A DNA stretch of 15,670 bases, taken from positions 1 to 15,670 of the forward strand of contig NZ_CAJKVK010000045.1 of assembly GCF_905203285.1 (NCBI RefSeq). Direction: 5' to 3'. The stretch comes from an uncultured Succinatimonas sp. GTDB taxonomy: Bacteria; Pseudomonadota; Gammaproteobacteria; Enterobacterales; Succinivibrionaceae. Positions 8,449 to 14,925 of this stretch are shown here, piece by piece. A program made the translations under genes and the position numbers. The notes below the pieces were generated by a model that worked only from the letters and a program-made list of their open reading frames with translations, was not told the DNA's origin and did no database searches. Numbering within the stretch: position 1 is the first letter of the stretch; the number at the start of each line of letters is the position of its first letter.

Positions 8449-8465
8449 TATCAGTAAAGCTGATA
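8449..8465 (-). other. Hairpin at the predicted 5' end of the dctP message
   Basis: TATCAG (8449-8454) and CTGATA (8460-8465) form a 6-bp stem with a 5-base loop. The predicted sigma54 start lies at about 8465, so the message would begin with this stem. Terminal hairpins of this kind can stabilise an mRNA. The stem is short and AT-rich, so chance is possible. Confidence 0.35.
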
Positions 8466-8474
8466 CTAAGTAAT

Positions 8475-8492
8475 AAGCAAGAATCGTGCCAA
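8475..8492 (-). promoter_or_regulatory. Sigma54 (-24/-12) promoter of the TRAP/dehydrogenase operon
   Basis: The minus strand reads TTGGCACGATTCTTGCTT. This matches the sigma54 consensus TGGCACG-N4-TTGCW at every defined position, with exactly ten bases between the invariant GG and GC. The transcript should start near 8465, leaving about 54 untranslated bases before dctP. An IHF site and activator half-sites lie at the expected distances upstream. Confidence 0.92.
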
Positions 8493-8497
8493 CTTTT

Positions 8498-8510
8498 TAA
8501 AACGTTGATA
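8498..8510 (-). promoter_or_regulatory. IHF binding site between promoter and enhancer
   Basis: The minus strand reads TATCAACGTTTTA, a full match to the IHF consensus WATCAANNNNTTR. It lies between the -24 element and the activator half-sites, where IHF bending typically loops the enhancer-bound activator onto sigma54 polymerase. Confidence 0.65.
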
Positions 8511-8542
8511 GAAAGGGATTGTTAAAGGGGAGTGTTTTAATT

Positions 8543-8598
8543 TGAAACAAATCAAATTATTTTTATGTTTCATAATGTTTCATTATGAAACATAAAAA
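8543..8598. promoter_or_regulatory. Enhancer: array of TGTTTCA/TGAAACA activator half-sites with an 18-bp palindrome
   Basis: Four copies of one heptamer occur: TGAAACA at 8543-8549, TGTTTCA at 8566-8572 and 8576-8582, and TGAAACA at 8586-8592. The last three repeat every 10 bp, one helical turn. The outer two of these lie inside a perfect inverted repeat with 18-bp arms, 8560-8577 and 8581-8598, around a TTT spacer. The array spans about -78 to -133 from the predicted start, the usual range for a sigma54 enhancer, and begins 17 bases after the activator gene's stop. The natural reading is the binding site of that activator. It is too AT-rich and lacks a U tract for a normal terminator of the activator gene, though that use is not excluded. 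Confidence 0.8.
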
Positions 8599-8615
8599 GT
8601 AGTTAAACTTCACAT

Positions 8616-10484
8616 TTAGTTATTTTTGTCGGTTAACAGCTTATTTTGCTTGCGCCACAATGAAGAACGGGAGAGTCCTGAAATCTGACAGACTTCTTTT
8701 ATATTATGAACACTAAGGAGTTTTTTGATATATATGGAAGATACCGTATCAAGGCTTGCGTCCTTAGGAATACGTAATGTTTCGTAATCTTCGTTGCTCT
8801 CATTTTCGTTTTCGCTGCTGTCAAAGCAGCTTCTTAGGTATGAAGTTCTGATATGCGGCCCGTTAAAAGAACAGGCTTCGGCGATATTTTTCAGTTCGCG
8901 CACGTTACCCGGCCACGGATAATCCGTAAGCAGCTGTCTTCCTTCTTTGTCGATAACCACTTCTTCTTCATAGCAGTTTAATTCCGCGGCAACAAATCTT
9001 ATAAATAACGGCACGATGTCCCCGATACGATCTTTAAGCGGAGGAATACGGAGTTTTAACACATTGATGCGATAGTACAGGTCGTAACGGAATTTACCTG
9101 CTTCGCATAAGGGCAGAATTTTTTTGTTGGTCGCGCATATAACGCGAATATCAAGCGGAATGACTTTATCATCGCTGATGCGCATAACTTCGCGCTCTTG
9201 CAGAACGCGTAAAAACTGGCCTTGAAATTCAAGCGGAATTTCCGTTATTTCATCAAGAAAAATCGTTCCGCCCTGAGCCATTTCAAAAAGACCTTTTTTA
9301 CCGTTTTGTCTTGCTCCGGTAAAAGCTCCGTCTACGTAGCCGAAAAGCTCGCTGCCGATAAGGCCTTGCGGCAGGGAAGCACAGTTTACTGACACGAAAG
9401 GCTTATTGCCGCGATAGCTTGCGTTATGAATGCTTTGGGCAAATCCTTCTTTGCCCACGCCAGTGGCTCCGGTGATTAAAACGGTGGAATCGGATTTGGC
9501 AAATTTTTTGGCAAGCTCCACAACGTCAATCATTATCGGATCAACAAACAGCAAATCGGAAAAATGGAGCTTGGCATAAAGTCCTTGAGCGTAAGAGGCA
9601 AGACGGATGGCTTTTTCCGATTGCTCAATAAGCGCTCCTTCCTGCATGATGGCAAGATAGTGGCTTTCATCGGCATTTTGTCTTAACTCAAAAGTATGAA
9701 TGATGATTTGTCGGTTGTTGATAGTGATTACGTGTGGGTGCGGATGGGTTTTGTCTAAATATTTTGCAATCTTGGTACACCACTGCTCTTTAGGAATGTT
9801 TTCAAAAATTTTGACTGCTTCATCATTGAAAAATATAGGCAGCTGTTTGTTGTCAAAGATGACTATTCCTTCTTCAATATTATCAATAAGGCTGTTTAGC
9901 TGCTCAATCATGAGCTCTTGATTATGCAGTGTTTTTTCGACGGCTATTGCATCGAAAATAGCTCGGCGCATTGAAAAGAAATCAGAGTCGATATACTCAC
10001 ACGGAACATGATGCTTGTGTGCGGCTCCGACTGCGGCAACACATCCTACTATACCGTCGGCTCCATCTTTAACGCAGCGATCGACGGCAAGCACAATTTC
10101 ATCGGCATTGGAACACGGAATGACCGTGACTTTTTCAATACCGAAGGAAATATCGGCAGACGTCATACCGACAATATTGTCATGCGTTACTACTCCGATA
10201 TTGCGGCATCCCCTGCGTATCAGCGCTTCAATGCCGATTGCCACGTCATAAAAGGATGCGTAGATATCAATGACTACTCGATCAGGGAATCTTTGGCGCA
10301 ATGCTTTGGCCGTACCGCCGCGGCTGATGAAAATTTTAGTATTGGGATAATTTAATGCTAAATCGTCAAAACCGCCTAAGTCGTTGCCGACGACAATCGG
10401 AATATCAATATGCATTTCGGCAAGAACTCTTTGAGCCAATTTGGCTAAATGCTTAAAAGGGGCGACAATTAAAATATTATCCAT
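8616..10484 (-). CDS. Sigma54-dependent transcriptional activator, PrpR-type (PrpR_N, PAS, AAA+, Fis HTH)
   Basis: This 622-residue enhancer-binding protein has the following domains. Residues 1-185 are a PrpR_N-like sensory domain (start 'ILIVAPFKHLA', then 'IFISRGGTAKALRQR' near 51, a strongly diagnostic stretch). Residues 190-290 are a PAS-like domain ('LNSLIDNIEEGIVIFD'). Residues 310-545 are the sigma54-contacting AAA+ domain, with Walker A GATGVGKE (339-346, variant of GESGTGKE), the GAFTGA loop intact at 386-391, Walker B GGTIFLDE (405-412), 'RYDLYYRINV' near 466 and 'WPGNVREL' near 524. A Fis-type helix-turn-helix lies near 590-612 (VCQISGLSRSSLWRK). The intact GAFTGA loop means that it should work with sigma54. 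It sits upstream of, and in the same direction as, the operon it probably controls, with its likely sites just past its stop. PrpR itself senses 2-methylcitrate; here a small hexonate is a better guess. The ribosome binding site is weak. Confidence 0.95.
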   Translation of the reverse strand: MDNILIVAPFKHLAKLAQRVLAEMHIDIPIVVGNDLGGFDDLALNYPNTKIFISRGGTAKALRQRFPDRVVIDIYASFYDVAIGIEALIRRGCRNIGVVTHDNIVGMTSADISFGIEKVTVIPCSNADEIVLAVDRCVKDGADGIVGCVAAVGAAHKHHVPCEYIDSDFFSMRRAIFDAIAVEKTLHNQELMIEQLNSLIDNIEEGIVIFDNKQLPIFFNDEAVKIFENIPKEQWCTKIAKYLDKTHPHPHVITINNRQIIIHTFELRQNADESHYLAIMQEGALIEQSEKAIRLASYAQGLYAKLHFSDLLFVDPIMIDVVELAKKFAKSDSTVLITGATGVGKEGFAQSIHNASYRGNKPFVSVNCASLPQGLIGSELFGYVDGAFTGARQNGKKGLFEMAQGGTIFLDEITEIPLEFQGQFLRVLQEREVMRISDDKVIPLDIRVICATNKKILPLCEAGKFRYDLYYRINVLKLRIPPLKDRIGDIVPLFIRFVAAELNCYEEEVVIDKEGRQLLTDYPWPGNVRELKNIAEACSFNGPHIRTSYLRSCFDSSENENESNEDYETLRIPKDASLDTVSSIYIKKLLSVHNIKEVCQISGLSRSSLWRKQNKLLTDKNN

Positions 10485-10550
10485 GATTTTCGCTTTTTAT
10501 CTGCGCTTTTGTGAGATTGTTGGCGCTGTAATTAATTTAAATATGTAAAA

Positions 10551-10559
10551 ATTTTAGCA
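10551..10559 (-). promoter_or_regulatory. Possible extended -10 promoter for the activator gene
   Basis: The minus strand reads TGCTAAAAT, an extended -10 (TGn plus TAAAAT, 5 of 6 to TATAAT), about 67 bases before the activator start. No good -35 is seen, which an extended -10 does not strictly need. In this 128-base divergent gap I could not assign a convincing promoter for rpoN on the plus strand. Confidence 0.4.
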
Positions 10560-10612
10560 TAGTAGACAAATTATGCTTGCTTCATCCTGATAATAAGTAG
10601 CAACGGTAAATT

Positions 10613-12058
10613 ATGATAAAAACAGATAACAGCCTTGAGGTTTCTTTAAGTCAAAAGCAAAGCCATGTTTTAGCTTTGAGGCAACAGCAATCCTTAAAGC
10701 TTTTACAGTTATCTGCCGTGGAGTTGAATCAAGCATTAAATGAAGTAGCAGAACGCAATCCTTTTTTAGACGTCAAGCAAAGCGATGAGAGTTTAGCTTC
10801 ATTTGAAGATTTAAATAATGCATACGATCTTTACGATAATGATATTTCTTCCCATCCTGTGGAGATAACGCCGGATGAAAACACTAAGCTTGAAAGTAAC
10901 GGTCGTTTAAGTCAATCCGATTTTATTTTAAAAAGCTCAGCAGTAGATCCGTTTTTTGAAAATGACGCAAAAGCTCAAAGCCTTCGCGATTCACTTTTAT
11001 TTGAGCTTAATTTAGCGTCACTTTCAGTAAAAGATAAAGAAATAGGGGAATGGCTTATTGACGGTATTGACGATGACGGTTTTTTGCAAACAAGACCTGA
11101 AGATATCGCTTTTAAGTTGTCTTGTACGGAAGATGAGGTTTTAAGCGTTTTAAAGCTTATTCAGCATTTTGATCCGCGCGGCGTGGGATCAAGAAATGTA
11201 AAAGAATTTTTGTTGCTGCAGCTTAAAGATGAGTCGTCTTCTCCTTTAAATTCTTTATGTATTATGATGCTTGAACAGTATGAAGATCTCGTCATAAGAC
11301 ACGATTTTAAGGGACTTAAAAATAATATTAAGTGTGATGATGAGACTTTAAAAAAAGCTCTGACAAAGTTGGCTTCCTTAAAGTCGCGTCCTTATATTCA
11401 GATTGCAAAATCGCAAGAGCTTGATGTTATTCCCGATCTTATCGTGCAAAAGGGAAACTTAGGCTTTAAAGTAGAGCTTAATACCGACAAATTGCCTAAA
11501 GTTTTTATAAATAAGAAATGCCTAAAACTTCGTGGGCAAGCAAAAGATCCTAAAGATATAAGATTTTTTAAAGACAATTTTGAAGAAGCAAAATTTATCA
11601 TTTCAGGATTAAGCAGGCGTTATGAAACGCTTTTAAATTTGGGACAATTTATTTTTAAAAGACAAGAAAACTTTTTATTGTCAGGAAAAAACGCCTTAAT
11701 CCCCCTTACTTTAAAAGAATGCGCATTAGCGCTTGGCGTGCATGAATCTACCGTATCCAGGGCTATTTCTCAAAAATATGTTTTAACGCCTTTGGGTACT
11801 TTTCCTTTAAAGTCCTTTTTTGCCGTAAAAATTAAAAATTCCGGCGGTAAAACTGATGAAAAAGAAAAATCCGGAACTGCGGTTTTAGCTCTGATTGAAA
11901 ATCTGATAAAAAATGAGGATAAAAGAAAGCCTTTATCTGACAGCAAGATTGTAATGCTGCTTGAAAAAGAAGGAATAAGTATTGCAAGAAGAACGGTTGC
12001 TAATTATCGGGAAAAATTGAGAATTGCTCCTGCAAGTGAAAGAAAAAGTATTTTTTAA
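10613..12058 (+). CDS. rpoN: RNA polymerase sigma54 factor
   Basis: This 481-residue protein is of normal length (E. coli 477). Region I, the Gln/Leu-rich activator-responsive segment, is residues 1-50 ('LALRQQQSLKLLQLSAVELNQ', then 'ERNPFLD'). An acidic region II follows, then the core-binding domain from about 115 to 300. The helix-turn-helix reads 'ALGVHESTVSRAISQKYV' near 375-392. The C-terminal RpoN box that reads the -24 element is ARRTVANYRE at 458-467; the usual form is ARRTVAKYRE, so Lys is replaced by Asn. The ATG at 10613 has only a weak upstream site. It is transcribed away from the sigma54 activator, and the genes that usually surround rpoN (lptB before; hpf, ptsN after) are absent; a GrpB-family gene follows after 2 bases. 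The perfect -24/-12 promoter in the same window shows that the factor has a local target. Confidence 0.97.
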   Translation: MIKTDNSLEVSLSQKQSHVLALRQQQSLKLLQLSAVELNQALNEVAERNPFLDVKQSDESLASFEDLNNAYDLYDNDISSHPVEITPDENTKLESNGRLSQSDFILKSSAVDPFFENDAKAQSLRDSLLFELNLASLSVKDKEIGEWLIDGIDDDGFLQTRPEDIAFKLSCTEDEVLSVLKLIQHFDPRGVGSRNVKEFLLLQLKDESSSPLNSLCIMMLEQYEDLVIRHDFKGLKNNIKCDDETLKKALTKLASLKSRPYIQIAKSQELDVIPDLIVQKGNLGFKVELNTDKLPKVFINKKCLKLRGQAKDPKDIRFFKDNFEEAKFIISGLSRRYETLLNLGQFIFKRQENFLLSGKNALIPLTLKECALALGVHESTVSRAISQKYVLTPLGTFPLKSFFAVKIKNSGGKTDEKEKSGTAVLALIENLIKNEDKRKPLSDSKIVMLLEKEGISIARRTVANYREKLRIAPASERKSIF

Positions 12059-12060
12059 CA

Positions 12061-12642
12061 ATGAAAGAAAAGGTTAGTAACACATATACACTCGGGTTAA
12101 AAAGAGGTCAGGTAAAACTTGTGCCTCATCAGACTGATTGGCATAAGGATGCTGCTTGTGTAATAAAAACGCTAAAAGAAATTTTGGGAAATAGTGCAAT
12201 TGATATTCAGCATGTAGGCAGTACCGCGATTTTAAATATTTGCGCTAAGCCGATTATTGATATTGCTGTGGGAGTTAGGAATGTTGCGGATATTCTTTTA
12301 CAAAGAGAAGAGCTTGCCCGGCACGGTATCATTTATCGCGGGGAGGATGTAAAAAGTCAGCTTTTGTTTGTTCTCGGGGATTTTTTGCAAGATACGAGAA
12401 CTCATCATATTCATGTAGTTAAGTGGCAAGGAAAAGAATGGAACGATTACATTAATTTTCGTGATTTTCTTAATTCCAGCAAAGAGTCCGCCGACTTTTA
12501 TGATAAAAGCAAACGCATTTTAGCTTTACGCTTTTCAAATGATCGTAAAAGATATACGCAGGAAAAAAAGAAAATAATTGATGAGTTGTTGTTAAAAGCA
12601 AAAGGCTGGAGACAAAGCCGAATTCACGCTGAGAATACGTAA
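12061..12642 (+). CDS. GrpB/UPF0157 family protein (nucleotidyltransferase fold)
   Basis: This 193-residue member of the GrpB (UPF0157) family has a nucleotidyltransferase-like fold; its biochemical role is not settled. Visible hallmarks are 'VKLVPHQTDWHKDA' at 18-31, 'IQHVGSTAI' at 49-57 (H-x-G-S-T), 'KPIIDIAV' at 63-70 with the likely metal-binding Asp67, 'HHIHVV' near 115-120, 'FRDFL' near 133 and the C-terminal 'KGWRQ'. The start is 2 bases after the rpoN stop with no clear Shine-Dalgarno of its own, which implies translational coupling to rpoN. Nothing links its function to sigma54 except position. Confidence 0.9.
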   Translation: MKEKVSNTYTLGLKRGQVKLVPHQTDWHKDAACVIKTLKEILGNSAIDIQHVGSTAILNICAKPIIDIAVGVRNVADILLQREELARHGIIYRGEDVKSQLLFVLGDFLQDTRTHHIHVVKWQGKEWNDYINFRDFLNSSKESADFYDKSKRILALRFSNDRKRYTQEKKKIIDELLLKAKGWRQSRIHAENT

Positions 12643-12689
12643 GAAACGGCTTTATTATCGGAATATTTTTTGTTTTTGCTAAAAGTTTT
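12643..12689. other. Convergent gap between grpB-family gene and dut
   Basis: In these 47 bases the plus strand has a T-rich stretch (ATTTTTTGTTTTT, near 12664-12676). It is preceded only by a 7-bp complement (AAAGCCG at 12614-12620, CGGCTTT at 12647-12653) with a 26-base loop. I see no convincing intrinsic terminator on either strand. Confidence 0.4.
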
Positions 12690-13148
12690 TTATAGTCCGG
12701 TTGACCCGAATCCTTTGTCTCCCCGCTCTTCAGTTTGGCTGAATTCCTGACAAATTTTAAATTTGGCGTGAACCACGGGTAAAAAGACCATTTGGGCAAT
12801 TCGCATGCCGACTTCAATGACAAAAGGGGATGAAGAGCGATTCCACAGCGGGACTAAAATCGGACCTTGATAATCAGAGTCGATAAGGCCGGTAAGGTTT
12901 CCAAGGACGATGCCGTGCTTGGTGCCAAGTCCCGAGCGCGGGAAAATAGTCGCACAGACATTTTTATCCGCAATGTGCATGGAAAATCCCGCCGGAATGA
13001 GGCGGGTTTCCCCGGAATTTAAGACGGTATCTTTTTCTACCATAGCTCTTAAATCCATTCCGGCAGCTCCGCTCGTCGCATAGTCAGGCAGCGGAAAATC
13101 TGTACCTAAGCGTTTATCTAAAATTTTTAACTCGATATCAAGATCCAT
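12690..13148 (-). CDS. dut: dUTP diphosphatase (dUTPase)
   Basis: This enzyme hydrolyses dUTP to dUMP and pyrophosphate, keeping uracil out of DNA and supplying dUMP for thymidylate. The 152 residues (E. coli 151) hold all five trimeric dUTPase motifs: 'AAGMDLRA' at 28-35, 'PRSGLGTKHGI' at 70-80, 'GLIDSDYQG' at 87-95 with the catalytic Asp90, 'RIAQMVFLP' at 116-124 and the flexible C-terminal arm 'RGDKGFGSTG' at 142-151. AAGGAA lies just upstream of the ATG at 13148. The gene follows coaBC by 9 bases, the conserved gammaproteobacterial dfp-dut order. Confidence 0.98.
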   Translation of the reverse strand: MDLDIELKILDKRLGTDFPLPDYATSGAAGMDLRAMVEKDTVLNSGETRLIPAGFSMHIADKNVCATIFPRSGLGTKHGIVLGNLTGLIDSDYQGPILVPLWNRSSSPFVIEVGMRIAQMVFLPVVHAKFKICQEFSQTEERGDKGFGSTGL

Positions 13149-13157
13149 GCTGTTTCC

Positions 13158-14450
13158 TTAAGCTTTTTTGTTCATTTCAAAAATAAGATCCATAAGAACT
13201 CCGGATAAAACCTCCTTTGTCATCTTAGGGAATGCGGCAACCTTACCCTCTTTATCAAAAACGGTAACTGCATTGAAATCGCTGTTAAAACCGATATCCT
13301 GCTTTGAAACGTCATTGAGAACAATAAGATCAAGGTTCTTTTTAACGATTTTATCTTTGGCATAATTTTCTATATTGTTCGTTTCTGCGGCAAATCCTAC
13401 GGTAAACGGGCGTTTATGTTCCATATGTCCTACCGTGGCAATAATGTCAGGATTTTTGACAAGTTTTAACGTAAGTTCATCAATGCCGTCCTGTTTTTTA
13501 ATTTTTTGATCCGATACTTTTTCGACACGGTAATCGGATACGGCTGCACAGCCTATGACTATGTCATTGTCTTTGGCATGCTCGGTTACTGCAAGGAACA
13601 TATCCTGCGCGGTTTTTACCTTAATTGCTTTTACGCCGTCAGGGACTTTAAGTGAAACCGGACCTGAAACCAAGGTTACCTCAGCTCCGCGGGCTGCTGC
13701 TGCGGCAGCTAAAGCATATCCCATTTTGCCCGAGCTTCTGTTAGTTAGTACGCGTACCGGATCGATTGGCTCTTCGGTAGGGCCTGCTGTGATAAGAACC
13801 TTCTTACCTGCGCCTACGGCTTTTGGCAGTAACTTGGTTTGAGTAAGTTCAAGAGGAGCGTTAGGGGGCGGCAATAACGTTTCCTCGGAGAAAGTAAGGA
13901 TCTGATTGTTTAGAATGGCGCAGACGATAGCACAGATTTCAGACGGCTCACGCATCCTTCCTGTGGCGATTTCTCCGCAGGCAAGCTCTCCTGTTGCAGG
14001 TTCAATTACATAAAAACCGCGTTTTCTTAAAAGCGCAATGTTGTCCTGGGTCGCCTGATTTAAGTACATACGCGAGTTCATGGCCGGCGCGATGATTTTA
14101 ATGCACGGAGCGGCAAGAGTTACGGCAGTTAGCATGTTGTCAGCCATGCCTGCTGCGAATTTGGCGATAGTGTTTGCCGTGCAGGGCGCGGTTAAGATTA
14201 GATCTGCGTCAGCACCGAGTGAAATATGATCAATGTTTTTAGCATCTGAGAAAATTTCAGAGGCAACTTCATGTCCGGTTAATGCTTCAAGAGTGGTTTT
14301 TGAGACGAGTTTTGAAGCCGCATCTGTCATCACAACATGGACATCAGCTCCTTGCTTGATTAGAAGGCGAGCAAGTTCACAGCTTTTATAGGCTGCAATT
14401 CCTCCGGTGATCCCGAGAATTATTTTACGGTTTTGTAATTGCATTCCCAT
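13158..14450 (-). CDS. coaBC: Bifunctional phosphopantothenoylcysteine decarboxylase / phosphopantothenate-cysteine ligase
   Basis: This protein carries out two steps of coenzyme A synthesis. The N-terminal CoaC domain (1-185, FMN-dependent decarboxylase) has 'GITGGIAAYKS' at 13-23, the active-site His75 in 'NIDHIS', the 'PAMNSRMY' motif with Asn125 and the substrate-clamp Cys158 in 'LACGEIATGRM'. The C-terminal CoaB domain (215-428, CTP-dependent ligase) has 'ITAGPTEEPIDPVR', 'NRSSGKMG' at 237-244, 'AAVSDYRV' at 302-309 and the 'KIKK' motif at 316-319. At 430 residues it is slightly longer than E. coli Dfp (406). I chose the first ATG (14450), with AGGAG 8 bases upstream; a second ATG two codons later is too far from that site. 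It leads the coaBC-dut operon. Confidence 0.98.
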   Translation of the reverse strand: MGMQLQNRKIILGITGGIAAYKSCELARLLIKQGADVHVVMTDAASKLVSKTTLEALTGHEVASEIFSDAKNIDHISLGADADLILTAPCTANTIAKFAAGMADNMLTAVTLAAPCIKIIAPAMNSRMYLNQATQDNIALLRKRGFYVIEPATGELACGEIATGRMREPSEICAIVCAILNNQILTFSEETLLPPPNAPLELTQTKLLPKAVGAGKKVLITAGPTEEPIDPVRVLTNRSSGKMGYALAAAAAARGAEVTLVSGPVSLKVPDGVKAIKVKTAQDMFLAVTEHAKDNDIVIGCAAVSDYRVEKVSDQKIKKQDGIDELTLKLVKNPDIIATVGHMEHKRPFTVGFAAETNNIENYAKDKIVKKNLDLIVLNDVSKQDIGFNSDFNAVTVFDKEGKVAAFPKMTKEVLSGVLMDLIFEMNKKA

Positions 14451-14491
14451 CTTGGCATCTCCTTTTTATTTTTATCTTATTATCTTTTTTA

Positions 14492-14497
14492 ATTATA
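14492..14497 (-). promoter_or_regulatory. Likely -10 element of the coaBC-dut promoter
   Basis: The minus strand reads TATAAT, a perfect -10 hexamer, about 42 bases before the coaBC start. With a 17-base spacer the -35 position reads TCTAAC, which is poor. The surroundings are AT-rich, so a chance match is possible, but placement relative to the gene is right. Confidence 0.5.
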
Positions 14498-14522
14498 AGT
14501 GTAATTTTAGGAGCGTTAGAGA

Positions 14523-14549
14523 CTGAATATGCAATGCTGCAATATTCAG
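14523..14549. repeat. Intergenic inverted repeat
   Basis: CTGAATAT (14523-14530) pairs with ATATTCAG (14542-14549). The stem continues inward as GCA/TGC with one bulged base, closing an ATGC loop, about 11 bp in all. No U tract follows on either strand, so it is not an intrinsic terminator. It could be an operator upstream of the coaBC promoter or an RNA element. Confidence 0.55.
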
Positions 14550-14691
14550 CGTAAAAACGTTTCCGATAAGTTGAACGTGGTTATTATTTTTCTCTTTTCA
14601 ATAGCCTTTTTTTACATGATAAAAATATTCTTGTAACAAAAAACTAAAAAGATTAATGAATTACATTTGAAAAAAGTTTAAGGAGCAAGTC

Positions 14692-14763
14692 GTGAATATT
14701 GTTGGGGACGCGGAAAATATACTCAAGATTTTGTTTTTGTACATTAGTACGACACTGCTGTAA
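14692..14763 (+). CDS. Possible 23-aa small protein or leader peptide
   Basis: A GTG-initiated ORF of 23 residues (MNIVGDAENILKILFLYIST plus TLL) has TAAGGAG at 14679-14685, 6 bases before the start. That is one of the best ribosome binding sites in the window, which is why I list so short an ORF. The peptide has a short acidic head and a hydrophobic tail (ILKILFLYISTTLL) long enough to lie in or on a membrane. A small hairpin overlaps the end of the ORF. No conserved homologue is known to me; a chance ORF is the main alternative. Confidence 0.35.
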   Translation: MNIVGDAENILKILFLYISTTLL

Positions 14764-14888
14764 AGCGGTGTTCAACAAATTAACTCTTTAGATGAAAAAG
14801 AAGGGATGATACGTAAAATTGTGCGGTGGATTAAGACTATAAGATCTTAGATTGACCGATATTGTTATGATCGGGAATAGCTATGGGA

Positions 14889-14894
14889 TACAAT
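14889..14894 (+). promoter_or_regulatory. Weak candidate -10 for the deoR-type gene
   Basis: TACAAT matches the -10 consensus at 5 of 6 positions, 31 bases before the start codon. No matching -35 is apparent at 16-18 bases. The palindrome TAAGATCTTA about 40 bases upstream could be an operator, but that is speculative. Confidence 0.25.
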
Positions 14895-14925
14895 GAACTA
14901 AAGTTAGTTAAAAGAGAAATTTTTA

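Larger units (their letters stand above)
14451..14925. other. 475-base intergenic region between divergent coaBC and deoR-type gene
   Basis: This stretch is AT-rich and carries no long gene. It holds a coaBC promoter element, a hairpin at 14523-14549, a 23-codon ORF with a strong ribosome binding site (14692-14763), a 7-bp hairpin with one G-U pair (14751-14770, ACACTGC and GCGGTGT) overlapping the end of that ORF, a 10-bp palindrome TAAGATCTTA (14840-14849) and a -10-like TACAAT (14889-14894). From 14764 to 14925 I see no further ORF. Confidence 0.6.

Noticed and set aside
8560..8598. Intrinsic terminator of the activator gene
   Set aside because: The palindrome is very AT-rich and lacks a clear U tract after the stem. 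The 10-bp heptamer repeats and the distance to the sigma54 promoter explain it better as an enhancer.
10008..10355. A 115-codon plus-strand ORF opposite the activator gene
   Set aside because: It lies fully within the conserved PrpR_N-domain coding region on the other strand and has no family features or ribosome binding site.
10500..10612. Sigma70 promoter for rpoN on the plus strand
   Set aside because: Pairs such as TTGGCG with TATGTA, or TAGACA with a distant GATAAT, match poorly or have wrong spacing. None is good enough to call.
12614..12676. Terminator between the GrpB-family gene and dut
   Set aside because: The only complementary arms are 7 bp with a 26-base loop inside the coding end, and the U-rich stretch starts more than 10 bases after the stem.
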